Source: an uncultured Erythrobacteraceae bacterium
Lineage (GTDB): Bacteria; Pseudomonadota; Alphaproteobacteria; Sphingomonadales; Sphingomonadaceae
Length of the DNA stretch: 7,473 nucleotides
Direction: 5' to 3'
Assembly: GCA_950071875.1 (NCBI GenBank)
Contig: CATMNW010000111.1
Location: 1 to 7,473, forward strand
The notes under the pieces were generated by a model. It worked only from the letters and a program-made list of their open reading frames with translations, did no database searches and was not told the origin of the DNA. Positions within the stretch are counted from its first letter, which is position 1; each line of letters starts with the position of its first letter. Below, piece after piece: positions 1 through 7,260 of the stretch. The translations under genes and the position numbers were made by a program.

Positions 1-108
1 GCTGCCGCACGCCTTCATGGCATCGGCGACCCGTGACCTTGCCCGCACTACGTCGCGATCCTTTTCCAGTTCGATTGTCGCGACCCTGTCAGCCTCGTCG
101 AAGACCAT
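1..108 (-). CDS. rsbT: RsbT-like switch kinase, 5' part only
   Basis: This is the N-terminal 36 codons of a serine/threonine kinase of the anti-sigma (GHKL/HATPase) type; the gene runs off the left edge. It begins with an ATG 20 bases inside the 3' end of rsbS. The visible peptide contains IELEKDRDVVRARSRVADAM, which lines up with the start of Bacillus RsbT, where a short strand is followed by a D-I/V-V-x-A-R helix. In the known stressosome, RsbT sits bound to RsbS/RsbR, phosphorylates their STAS domains under stress and is then released to activate a downstream partner (RsbU phosphatase in Bacillus). The ATP-binding boxes lie outside the window, so the kinase assignment rests on this short alignment and on gene order. 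What lies downstream, and hence the output, cannot be seen. Confidence 0.82.
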   Translation of the reverse strand, partial: MVFDEADRVATIELEKDRDVVRARSRVADAMKACGS

Positions 109-466
109 CGACCAGGCCGGATTGGCGCATCTTGTCCAATGCATGGGACAGGGTGAGCGCCGTATGGTTTTCAGGAAGATACATGCCCAGTTCGACCAAG
201 GTCATGGCCACCGCCGGACGCATGCCGACCACGTAAGTCTCGGCATCGAGCAGGCGCGCGACGCTGGTGAGCTGGGCCAGAACGCGGCCTACAAATGTAT
301 CCACGATTTCGAGTGCCGAGATATCGACTACGACTCCGCGGCATTCTGTATCGGCAATCCGCTTTGACAGCGCCTCCTGCAAATCGATGATATCGGTATC
401 TGTGATGTCGCTGGTGATCGAAACCAACAACACGCCTTCCACCGCATATATCGCGGCGGCATTCAC
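89..466 (-). CDS. rsbS: RsbS-like single STAS-domain stressosome scaffold
   Basis: A 125-residue protein consisting of one STAS domain, the usual size for RsbS. It forms the stressosome core with RsbR and holds the kinase RsbT. Visible family motifs are the strand GVVVDISALEIVDTFVGRV (residues 44-62) and VVGMRPAVAMTLVELG (about 78-93). The kinase target in Bacillus RsbS is Ser59 in an I-D-S-F motif; here the aligned residue is Thr57 in V-D-T-F, so the site is conserved in position but not in residue. The start is GTG, whose GTGA overlaps the rsbR stop by four bases, with GGAG six bases upstream (AAGCGGAGCGGCAAGTG). The nearby ATG is in another frame. The 3' end overlaps rsbT by 20 bases, so rsbR, rsbS and rsbT are one translationally coupled unit. 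Confidence 0.93.
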   Translation of the reverse strand: MNAAAIYAVEGVLLVSITSDITDTDIIDLQEALSKRIADTECRGVVVDISALEIVDTFVGRVLAQLTSVARLLDAETYVVGMRPAVAMTLVELGMYLPENHTALTLSHALDKMRQSGLVDGLRRG

Positions 467-1353
467 TTGCCGCTCCGCTTGTCGTCGTCAATCGGGCGGA
501 TCGCCACACCGACCGAGGTGAGCGCGTCCATCAGCGCGCTGCGCAGCGACGAGCGTGTGCGGACTTCGCCGACATCGACGCCCAGTTCAACCATTGTCTG
601 CGCGATCTTGGGGCTGATGCCGCTGATGATGCAGCGCGCGCCCATCAGGCGCACAGCAGCAGCAGTACGCAACAGATGTTGCGCGACCTGCGTGTCGACC
701 GTTTTAACGCCGGTGATGTCGACGATCACAACTTCGGCCTGGCGTTCGACAATGGCCTGCAACAGGCTTTCCATCACTTCCTGTGCGCGCAGACTGTCGA
801 GTGTGCCGATCAGCGGCAGGGTCAACACCTTGTCCCACAGTTCGACGACCGGGGTGGACAGTTCCATCATCTCGTCGCGCTGGCGCTCGATCACCTGCTC
901 GCGTTCGGCGATGAAGACTTCGTTGGAGTAGATCGCAAAGGCATCGATTGCCTTCGATACGAGCAATACTTCTTCGATCAGCCGTTCCGGATCCTTTTCA
1001 AGTTTTTCGGTGACCCGCTCGAATAATGGGGTCTTGAGCGCCAGGATCAGCGCCGCCATCTCTCCCGGAAGCACTCCGCGCTCGACGCGCTCATGAGTGA
1101 TCTCAGCCAAGATGCCGCGCAGATCGGCCCAGCTTTCGTCCTGCAGGTCGAACTCGCCTTCCTTCGAGGCATCGCGCACGCCAAGTCGGAAAGATCGCAA
1201 CAGGCTGGCTGCTTGGTCGCGCTCTTCCTTCTCGGAGAACAGGTCGATACGCTTGGCACCGTCTTCGTCGGCCTGCTCGATCCAAGCGGCCAAGATGCCT
1301 TCGGCATCTTCCTTGAGCACTTCGAGGGTGGTTTCGAGAATTTTATCAGGCAT
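463..1353 (-). CDS. rsbR: RsbR-like stressosome sensor (RsbRD-type N-terminus plus STAS)
   Basis: A 296-residue RsbT co-antagonist. Residues 1 to about 155 are mostly helical and charged and resemble the RsbRD-type N-terminal domain, not a haem globin, PAS or LOV domain; the signal it senses is unknown. A linker helix (about 150-170, EREQVIERQRDEMMELSTPV) leads into a C-terminal STAS domain (about 172-282). Both Bacillus RsbRA phospho-threonines have counterparts: Thr184 in LIGTLD (like Thr171) and Thr221 in TVDTQVAQ (like Thr205). The family-typical SGISPKIAQTMVELGVD follows at 244-260. In the family, RsbR builds the stressosome shell with RsbS and is phosphorylated by RsbT during activation. 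The ATG has a good Shine-Dalgarno (TTTGGAGCCGATATG). It is the first gene of the operon; 236 bases separate it from the integrase, whose transcription also runs leftward. Confidence 0.93.
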   Translation of the reverse strand: MPDKILETTLEVLKEDAEGILAAWIEQADEDGAKRIDLFSEKEERDQAASLLRSFRLGVRDASKEGEFDLQDESWADLRGILAEITHERVERGVLPGEMAALILALKTPLFERVTEKLEKDPERLIEEVLLVSKAIDAFAIYSNEVFIAEREQVIERQRDEMMELSTPVVELWDKVLTLPLIGTLDSLRAQEVMESLLQAIVERQAEVVIVDITGVKTVDTQVAQHLLRTAAAVRLMGARCIISGISPKIAQTMVELGVDVGEVRTRSSLRSALMDALTSVGVAIRPIDDDKRSGK

Positions 1354-1552
1354 ATCGGCTCCAAATCGTCGATCTGACCAGATACCTAGACAAAACAGCG
1401 TGACGGGGAAAGGCGTTAGCTGCTCGCCTTAATAGCGAGATCGATCGTGCATCGATGAACGGAACACATCTTAGACATCTGGCCTCGTTAAGAGTGGGAT
1501 GAGAATTTGTGATCCGCTTCTCGCCAGTAGAACCCCGCTCTTGTTTCGCATA

Positions 1553-1581
1553 GCGGTCGACCAGCCTAGCCGACCGACCGC
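1553..1581 (-). terminator. Possible hairpin after the integrase gene
   Basis: Perfect 7-bp arms (GCGGTCG at 1553-1559 and CGACCGC at 1575-1581) enclose 15 bases, starting 9 bases past the integrase stop on the minus strand. No T-run follows (the next bases are TATGCGAAAC), so an intrinsic terminator is doubtful; it may be a weak or Rho-assisted stop, or chance in GC-rich DNA. The rest of the 1354-1589 gap holds a small hairpin at 1423-1439 (CTCGC/GCGAG) and no convincing promoter that I can assign to rsbR. Confidence 0.22.
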
Positions 1582-1589
1582 AATTGAAC

Positions 1590-2222
1590 TCAAATTTCTG
1601 TCCTCTCCGCAAGCAGCAGAGCGTCTTCGATATCAACCCCTAGGTACCGCACCGTATTCTCGATCTTCGTATGGCCGAGCAGGATTTGGATCGAACGGAT
1701 GTTTCCGATCGCGCGATAGATTATCGCCGCTTTCGTTCGCCGAAGCGAGTGCGTTCCGTATTCGGCTTTTCGCAAGCCGATCGCCGTCACCCACTCATCG
1801 ATCAAGCGTGCATACCACCGTGTGCTCATATGGCCATCTGGATCGACACTGCTTGAAAATAGGTAGTCGCTTGTAGAGCCGCCTCGGCGTTCCACCCACG
1901 CTGGCAATGTGGCTCGAACGTCGGCGGTGAGTTCAAATTGCACCGGGCGGTTCGTCTTTTGCTGGATGAGGGTGGCCCGATTGCGAATATCAGCACCTGC
2001 AACCACATCACCGATCCTGATCTTCACGAGATCGCAGCCGCGCAGCTTGCTATCGATGGCGAGGTCGAAAAGGGTTCTGTCCCTCAATCGTCCCTCGCGA
2101 TCGGGATGAAATCGGATCGCCCAGACCTGCTTCTGGGTTAGTGGACGCTTCGTTCCGATATTCTTGCCAGCGTTCCAGGCCGGGCGATGCCGCGTGGCTG
2201 TATCAAATCGTGAATATCCCAT
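1590..2222 (-). CDS. Short tyrosine recombinase (phage-integrase family)
   Basis: A 210-residue site-specific recombinase made almost entirely of the catalytic domain. All six conserved active-site positions are readable: Arg61 (DSKLRGCDL), Lys89 (IQQKTNRPV), His158 and Arg161 (THSLRRTKA), His184 (LLGHTKIENT) and the nucleophile Tyr193 (TVRYLGVD). The N-terminal arm-binding and SAM-like core-binding domains of typical 300-400-residue integrases are missing; only about 45 basic residues precede the catalytic fold. Short integrases of this build are common in Proteobacteria and their targets are mostly unknown, so this may be a complete minimal type, not a truncation. The ATG start is supported by GAGGAG seven bases upstream. 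It is divergent from the OLD-type gene and probably belongs to the element carrying that gene. It looks intact, but whether it made the tRNA scar at 4526-4545 cannot be told from sequence alone. Confidence 0.9.
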   Translation of the reverse strand: MGYSRFDTATRHRPAWNAGKNIGTKRPLTQKQVWAIRFHPDREGRLRDRTLFDLAIDSKLRGCDLVKIRIGDVVAGADIRNRATLIQQKTNRPVQFELTADVRATLPAWVERRGGSTSDYLFSSSVDPDGHMSTRWYARLIDEWVTAIGLRKAEYGTHSLRRTKAAIIYRAIGNIRSIQILLGHTKIENTVRYLGVDIEDALLLAERTEI

Positions 2223-2229
2223 TGCCGTT

Positions 2230-2251
2230 CTCCTCGGCCACCATTGGCCGA
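2230..2251 (-). promoter_or_regulatory. Leader hairpin abutting the integrase ribosome binding site
   Basis: On the integrase mRNA strand, a 7-bp stem (TCGGCCA and TGGCCGA, 2234-2251) with a 4-base loop (ATGG) ends directly against the GGAG Shine-Dalgarno at 2230-2233. The stem is perfect. It could be an operator palindrome or a translational hairpin limiting integrase synthesis. The positions are observed; the role is inferred. Confidence 0.35.
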
Positions 2252-2398
2252 TAGAGAAATGCTCAGATGTCGTTGTGTGGGCCGGTTGCAGACCGTCCGC
2301 CTTTGGGCCCTTGGACTTCGAAATCTGTCATTCCGCTGTTAACGCCATTGCGGTCTTAGCGGGTCGCTGCGACGAGAGCCGACAACAATCTCAGATTC

Positions 2399-2412
2399 TG
2401 GAGAGCCCCTTG
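2399..2412 (+). promoter_or_regulatory. Ribosome binding site and TTG start of the OLD-type gene
   Basis: GGAGAG lies just before TTG at 2410-2412, with GGAG six bases from the start codon. No ATG occurs in frame between 2167 and the Walker A motif, so this non-AUG start is the best supported. The only in-frame upstream ATG (2164) lies inside the oppositely oriented integrase coding region and has no purine-rich box suited to it. Confidence 0.6.
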
Positions 2413-4299
2413 TCCGACGATAATGCAGTTTCCGTCCAAGCCATCGCCTCTGCACCCGTCGCAGCTCCAACCAACGACGTAGTAATCCAGCTCGACACAG
2501 TTGGCAGAAAGCCCGGTGGCACCGTTACGATCCGCCCCGGTATCACAACTCTCGTCGGACCCAATGGTAGCGGCAAGACGCGGGCTTTGCGGTCTATTCA
2601 ACAGGTGCTTCGCAATCGCGCCGAGGAGACTGCCCACGTTCGCTTCCTTTCAGCGGGTCGCACTGGGCCGATCGAACAATACCGGGCAGCCACCGATGCT
2701 CCGGGGGTAGGATCAATGTCTGGCGAAGCCTTTTACGGACACATTAACTACCGCCCCCGGTGGCACGAAATCGAGAGCGTCGTCGGTGACCTAATGAACC
2801 TCGATCAGCGCCCCGATTTGCGGATTAAGGTTGAAACACGCCTGCAACAGCTCTTCGACCGCGGGATCGACTTTCAATGGAGCCAACAAGGGCTCGGGAT
2901 GTCCTTTACCGCCATGTCGGATAGCGTTCAGTATCAATCCGGGCTTGAGGCTAGCGGCATTATGCAGCTCGTATCACTCTTAGCCGCAATCTACGATGAC
3001 ACGATCGGAACCCTCATCGTTGACGAGCCCGAGATTTCGCTTCATCCGCAACTCCAGGCATTCATCCTCGAGGAGATGGAATCGGTCGCTGGCGATTGGT
3101 GCGACCCAGGCAAGAAGCGAATCGTTATTTCGACCCACTCGCCGTCGTTTCTTCCCTTCCGCTCGCTCGTGGATCTTCCCCAGATCGTTTTCTTCGGGGG
3201 CGGCGCTGAATGTCGCCAAATCGACCCCACCAATGGGTTGCTACAATCCCAGAAACTTGCGGATTTCGTCGCGCGCACTAGCCTCTCCCATCGGCAGGCA
3301 CTTTTCGCCGAGTGCATCCTCCTCGTCGAAGGCCCGAGCGACGAGATTGTCGCAGCGCGCGCCGCACGGCGGCTCGGCCTCAAGATTGAAGCCCGCAACA
3401 CCCAAATCCTGTCCGCTCTCGGCAAGAGCGAGTTTCGCGAGGCACGCAGGCTTTTTACCGAAATCGGCATGCGTGTGACCGTGCTCGCTGACCTCGACGC
3501 CCTCGCCGACGACAATCGCTTGGTGAACGACTTCAGCGGCGGAGACGAGGCGGACGCGATCGCCCACGCGATTGGCCATTCCTCACTTATCGACCTAGAC
3601 GGCAAGCTGCGGTCCGAGCTCGCCGGGCTCATTGCGGCCAATACCGCGGCAATCGACGCAGCGATCGCGGATTATCCTTATTGGTCGGAAAAGCAGGATC
3701 CAAATGTGAAGCGTCGACGCTGCGCGCTCGCCCAGCTCTTGACCGACCCCGCCGTTTTTGGCGGAGGTCTTGAGGCGAGGATGACCGCACTGGCCACACG
3801 CTACGGCGTGTTGCTCGACGGTCTTGAGCAACTTGGATGCTTCATCCTCCGCCGTGGGGCGGTCGAGAATTACTACTCCGACACCGCGATCGGAGTGGGC
3901 AAACCGGCGCGCGCGAGCGCCGAGGCTGATCGGCTAGCAGCGCTGACCCCCGTGCAGGTGGCAGCCGCGTATCCCGAACTCGTCCGCGCGCTGCGCTTTG
4001 CAGCACCCGGGCAGGACATCGATGAAAGCGTGCTTTTGCGCAGTAAACTCGCGTCGGCACTGGGCGCAATATTCCAGTCGATGGATTCAAGTTCGACGGA
4101 TAACCAGATCGAGGCAATGGCGCTTTCGAACGTGCCCTCGATCAACGGGTTGTTCTCCTTCCACAATGCGACGAATAGCGACAATCTCGCAGTCCGCATC
4201 GATCTCCGTTCGAAGATATTCAACCTGTCCGGCTTTCCGCTGACGATTGCGCGGAACGAGAACCCCCACGACGCGGTCGGCAAGGTCAAGCCCAAATGA
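2410..4299 (+). CDS. OLD-family ATP-dependent nuclease (AAA/ABC ATPase plus TOPRIM)
   Basis: A predicted 629-residue cytosolic protein combining an ABC-type ATPase with a TOPRIM nuclease domain, as in phage P2 OLD and Gabija GajA. Numbered from the TTG start: Walker A GPNGSGKT at 50-57; a signature-like segment LEASGIMQLVSLL from 179; Walker B LIVDEPEISLHP at 202-213 with Asp205 and Glu206; switch His243 in ISTHSP. TOPRIM follows with LLVEGPSDE (Glu307, Asp311) and the metal-binding D-x-D at 361-363 (LADLDAL). RRGAVENYY (481-489) matches the motif that closes TOPRIM in OLD proteins. All key residues are present, so activity is likely. Class 2 OLD proteins pair with a UvrD-like helicase and some OLD proteins serve retrons; neither partner is here, which fits a standalone (class 1) type. 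Position between an integrase and a tRNA scar suggests island-borne phage defence; that role is inferred. An open frame continues upstream to 2164, but those 82 codons run into the integrase gene and show no domain. Confidence 0.9.
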   Translation: MSDDNAVSVQAIASAPVAAPTNDVVIQLDTVGRKPGGTVTIRPGITTLVGPNGSGKTRALRSIQQVLRNRAEETAHVRFLSAGRTGPIEQYRAATDAPGVGSMSGEAFYGHINYRPRWHEIESVVGDLMNLDQRPDLRIKVETRLQQLFDRGIDFQWSQQGLGMSFTAMSDSVQYQSGLEASGIMQLVSLLAAIYDDTIGTLIVDEPEISLHPQLQAFILEEMESVAGDWCDPGKKRIVISTHSPSFLPFRSLVDLPQIVFFGGGAECRQIDPTNGLLQSQKLADFVARTSLSHRQALFAECILLVEGPSDEIVAARAARRLGLKIEARNTQILSALGKSEFREARRLFTEIGMRVTVLADLDALADDNRLVNDFSGGDEADAIAHAIGHSSLIDLDGKLRSELAGLIAANTAAIDAAIADYPYWSEKQDPNVKRRRCALAQLLTDPAVFGGGLEARMTALATRYGVLLDGLEQLGCFILRRGAVENYYSDTAIGVGKPARASAEADRLAALTPVQVAAAYPELVRALRFAAPGQDIDESVLLRSKLASALGAIFQSMDSSSTDNQIEAMALSNVPSINGLFSFHNATNSDNLAVRIDLRSKIFNLSGFPLTIARNENPHDAVGKVKPK

Positions 4300-4324
4300 T
4301 CGCCTTTGATCGTACGGCGGTTTT
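4299..4324 (+). terminator. Weak intrinsic terminator candidate after the OLD-type gene
   Basis: Starting on the last base of the TGA stop, ATCGCC (4299-4304) can pair with GGCGGT (4316-4321; one G-U pair) across an 11-base loop, followed by TTT. The short stem and brief T-run make it a weak but well-placed candidate. Confidence 0.35.
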
Positions 4325-4345
4325 CGGAAAAATGTTCGCGTGCGT

Positions 4346-4377
4346 CCGAACGACCGAGATTAGGGCGCAAAGCGGAC
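4346..4377 (-). repeat. 32-bp dispersed repeat, copy A
   Basis: Read on the minus strand, this begins with GTCCGCTTTGCGCCCT (16 bases identical to 7261-7276), then five unmatched bases, then CGGTCGTTCGG (10 of 11 matching 7282-7292 at the same spacing). AGTCG also precedes both copies, three bases further away in copy B. It lies in non-coding DNA 47 bases after the OLD-type stop. Confidence 0.6.
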
Positions 4378-4449
4378 GTCGACTGCTATTGTGAATCGAA
4401 CACAGAACCTCTCCGCAGAACATTTATCTGAGCCTCACCGAAAAAAACA

Positions 4450-4471
4450 GGGGTATTGCTGGGGGTGTTGC
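4450..4471. repeat. Two direct repeats GGGGTRTTGC, possible integrase arm sites
   Basis: GGGGTATTGC (4450-4459) and GGGGTGTTGC (4462-4471) are repeated with a 12-base period, about 55 bases left of the tRNA scar. Short direct repeats beside an att core are typical arm-type sites of tyrosine recombinases; the second repeat also runs into the palindrome GTTGCGCAAC (4467-4476). The repeats are visible; the binding role is inferred. Confidence 0.4.
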
Positions 4472-4485
4472 GCAACTCTACTTAG

Positions 4486-4501
4486 TTTAAAATCTTTTAA
4501 A
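4486..4501. repeat. AT-rich inverted repeat next to the att scar
   Basis: TTTAAAA (4486-4492) and TTTTAAA (4495-4501) form a perfect palindrome around TC, in a strongly AT-rich stretch (about 4477-4516) unlike the GC-rich surroundings. Such a bend-prone spacer is common between arm sites and the core of att sites. It could also be a remnant promoter region. Confidence 0.4.
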
Positions 4502-4525
4502 AACAATTATATAGAAACTCGGGAG

Positions 4526-4545
4526 GAATCCCTCCTGCTCCGCCA
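4526..4545 (+). mobile_element. Attachment-site scar: 3' end of a tRNA-Ser gene
   Basis: GAATCCCTCCTGCTCCGCCA fits tRNA positions 57-76 exactly: end of the T-loop (GAAT), 3' T-stem strand CCCTC, seven-base acceptor strand CTGCTCC, discriminator G73 and encoded CCA. G73 with a GGAG-type acceptor points to tRNA-Ser. The bases upstream carry neither the T-stem partner at the right distance nor any GGAGCAG 5' acceptor strand, so only the tail of the gene is here. This is what remains at the far end of an island integrated into a tRNA 3' end. The intact tRNA and the island body would then lie to the left, with the tRNA probably beyond position 1. The tRNA identity is inferred from the acceptor and discriminator only. 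Confidence 0.6.
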
Positions 4546-4780
4546 CCCATAAGCCGTTGTTAGAGAAAGATTTTCTTCCTCGTGGAATGCCCCGCAGTTC
4601 TGCGCCATTCGGCGCCGGAAGTGGTCAGCCAGAGACCGCCTCAGACGCCGTACAGCGGCGAAACCCGCCATCATTCTCTACGCCCTTATTCCGAGGTACC
4701 AGTTTCGCACTACGGGACTGATGCCCCAACGAAGACAAGCGGCAGTCGCCCGCCACTCGTCAATCGGTCTTCTCGTGAAT

Positions 4781-6441
<1,661 letters not shown>

Positions 6442-6445
<4 letters not shown>

Positions 6446-6861
6446 GCCGCCTTCGCCTTCGTCTTCAAGCCGAAGAAGGCAGGTCCCGACCAGCGCGTGC
6501 CGGTGATCGCCCGGGCCACTTCGCTCAAGGAGCGCCATTGCCGCTCGTTCCAGATGATCTCGCCAGCCTCGCCGATCGCGACCACGTGAAGCTTGCCGCC
6601 ATACTCGCGCGCAAGCCGCATGCCTGGCCGGAGGTCCTGCGTTGTGGTCTTCCCGCTCGCAGCCTGATCGAGCCGCTGCCTGATCTTGCGCCGCAGGCCG
6701 CGGCCGGTCTTGGACTGGAGCTCATAGGCCACTGCCAATCGCAGCATTTGCGCGCTGGCCTTCGGGATCGGCCGACCGGTGAGCTTCGCCCACCGGTCGT
6801 CGAGTGCCGGCTTGTCCATCGCTGCAAGGGCAGCAAGCTCATCGAATAGCTCCGCCATCAT
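6442..6861 (-). CDS. DUF2924 family protein
   Basis: A 139-residue basic protein of the DUF2924 family, function unknown. Recognisable features are the LxxxWxxLTGRPIP segment near residue 20-35, the basic stretch GRGLRRKIRQRLDQ in the middle, the PGMRLAREYGGKLHVV strand region and the diagnostic C-terminal GTRWSGPAFFGLK. Proteins of this family regularly sit directly upstream of a large serine recombinase in Alphaproteobacteria, so an accessory role in recombination is a reasonable inference but not shown. The start is ambiguous: GTG at 6864, ATG at 6861 or ATG at 6858. GAAGAG is six bases from the 6861 ATG, so I use that; it gives a TGATG stop-start junction with DUF3489. The 3' end overlaps the recombinase start by four bases. 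Confidence 0.9.
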
Positions 6862-7091
6862 CACGCGCTCTTCGTGATGCGATAGCAGGAGACCCCGCCG
6901 CGCTTGTCGCGCTCGATCGTGTGCCCCTTCTTCAGCCCAGTCATCGCCGCGCGGGTCGTATGCGGCAGCCAGCCGGTCGCCTTCATCATCTCGTCGAGGG
7001 TTGCGCCCTGCTTGCGTTTAAGCAGAGCGATGACCTTGTCGATCTTGGTCTCGCGCTTGGGTGCTGCTGCTGTGTCTTTCTGCTCGGTCAT
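6861..7091 (-). CDS. DUF3489 family small winged-helix-like protein
   Basis: A 76-residue protein of the DUF3489 family. After a disordered lead (MTEQKDTAAAPKRE) it shows TKIDKVIALLKRKQGATLDE, then MMKATGWLPHTTRAAMTGLK, a helix-turn-helix pattern, and a wing-like end (IERDKRGGVSCYRI). It is probably a DNA-binding regulator or an accessory (directionality-type) factor for the recombinase two genes downstream; this is inferred from fold and context. The ATG has AGGAG eight bases upstream. It is the first gene of the DUF3489-DUF2924-recombinase unit, whose genes touch or overlap, so all three are likely made from one mRNA. Confidence 0.9.
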   Translation of the reverse strand: MTEQKDTAAAPKRETKIDKVIALLKRKQGATLDEMMKATGWLPHTTRAAMTGLKKGHTIERDKRGGVSCYRITKSA

Positions 7092-7108
7092 AGGTGGTAC
7101 TCCTGATC

Positions 7109-7131
7109 GCAGACGGCACTGTGCCGCCTGC
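7109..7131 (-). promoter_or_regulatory. Strong leader hairpin before the DUF3489 ribosome binding site
   Basis: On the minus-strand transcript, GCAGGCGGCA pairs with TGCCGTCTGC, giving a 10-bp stem with a 3-base loop (CAG). It ends four bases before the AGGAG Shine-Dalgarno. The one imperfect position is G-U on this strand but would be A-C on the other, so the structure is better preserved as RNA of the cassette transcript than as a DNA palindrome. A role in controlling cassette expression is inferred. Confidence 0.45.
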
Positions 7132-7260
7132 CACCACCCAAGGCCCCGGCTCGCGAACTGCGTCGGGGCGGCAGCCCGCCTTCAGGGGCCGCGATTCACT
7201 GACAGCACCAATGCTTGCTTTGCAGACGAAGTCGAATGGAAATTGTGGGGAGTCGCGAAT

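Larger units (their letters stand above)
4300..4780. other. Gene-free junction between the OLD-type gene and the recombinase cassette
   Basis: I find no convincing gene in these 481 bases. From left to right they hold a weak terminator, one copy of the 32-bp dispersed repeat, a run of seven A's (4441-4447), two direct repeats, an AT-rich tract (about 4477-4516) and a tRNA 3'-end scar. The remaining 4546-4780 is GC-rich again and shows only a CGGCGCCG palindrome. An open frame at 4582-4842 (86 codons) overlaps the end of the recombinase gene antisense and has no ribosome site or recognisable domain. No clear terminator follows the recombinase stop on the minus strand. Confidence 0.6.

Noticed and set aside
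1461..1489. EcfG-type promoter (GGAAC ... CGTT), attractive beside a stress operon
   Set aside because: The spacer is 20 bases instead of the usual 16-17, and it points away from rsbR toward the end of the integrase gene, with no gene downstream on that strand.
2164..2409. 82-codon N-terminal extension of the OLD-type protein from the ATG at 2164
   Set aside because: It begins inside the antisense integrase gene, shows no domain and has no suitable ribosome site; TTG at 2410 has GGAG at good spacing and starts shortly before the ATPase fold.
2410..4299. Gabija, PARIS or retron system
   Set aside because: The ATPase-TOPRIM fusion resembles GajA, but no helicase gene, separate TOPRIM gene, reverse transcriptase or ncRNA is found beside it; the neighbours are an integrase and a tRNA scar.
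4516..4545. A complete tRNA gene
   Set aside because: Only positions 57-76 are matched; the upstream DNA is AT-rich and contains no D-arm, anticodon arm or 5' acceptor strand.
6446..6538. 31-codon N-terminal extension of the serine recombinase
   Set aside because: This stretch is the out-of-frame 3' end of DUF2924; the ATGA junction at 6445 and the position of the catalytic YTRKS motif fix the start.
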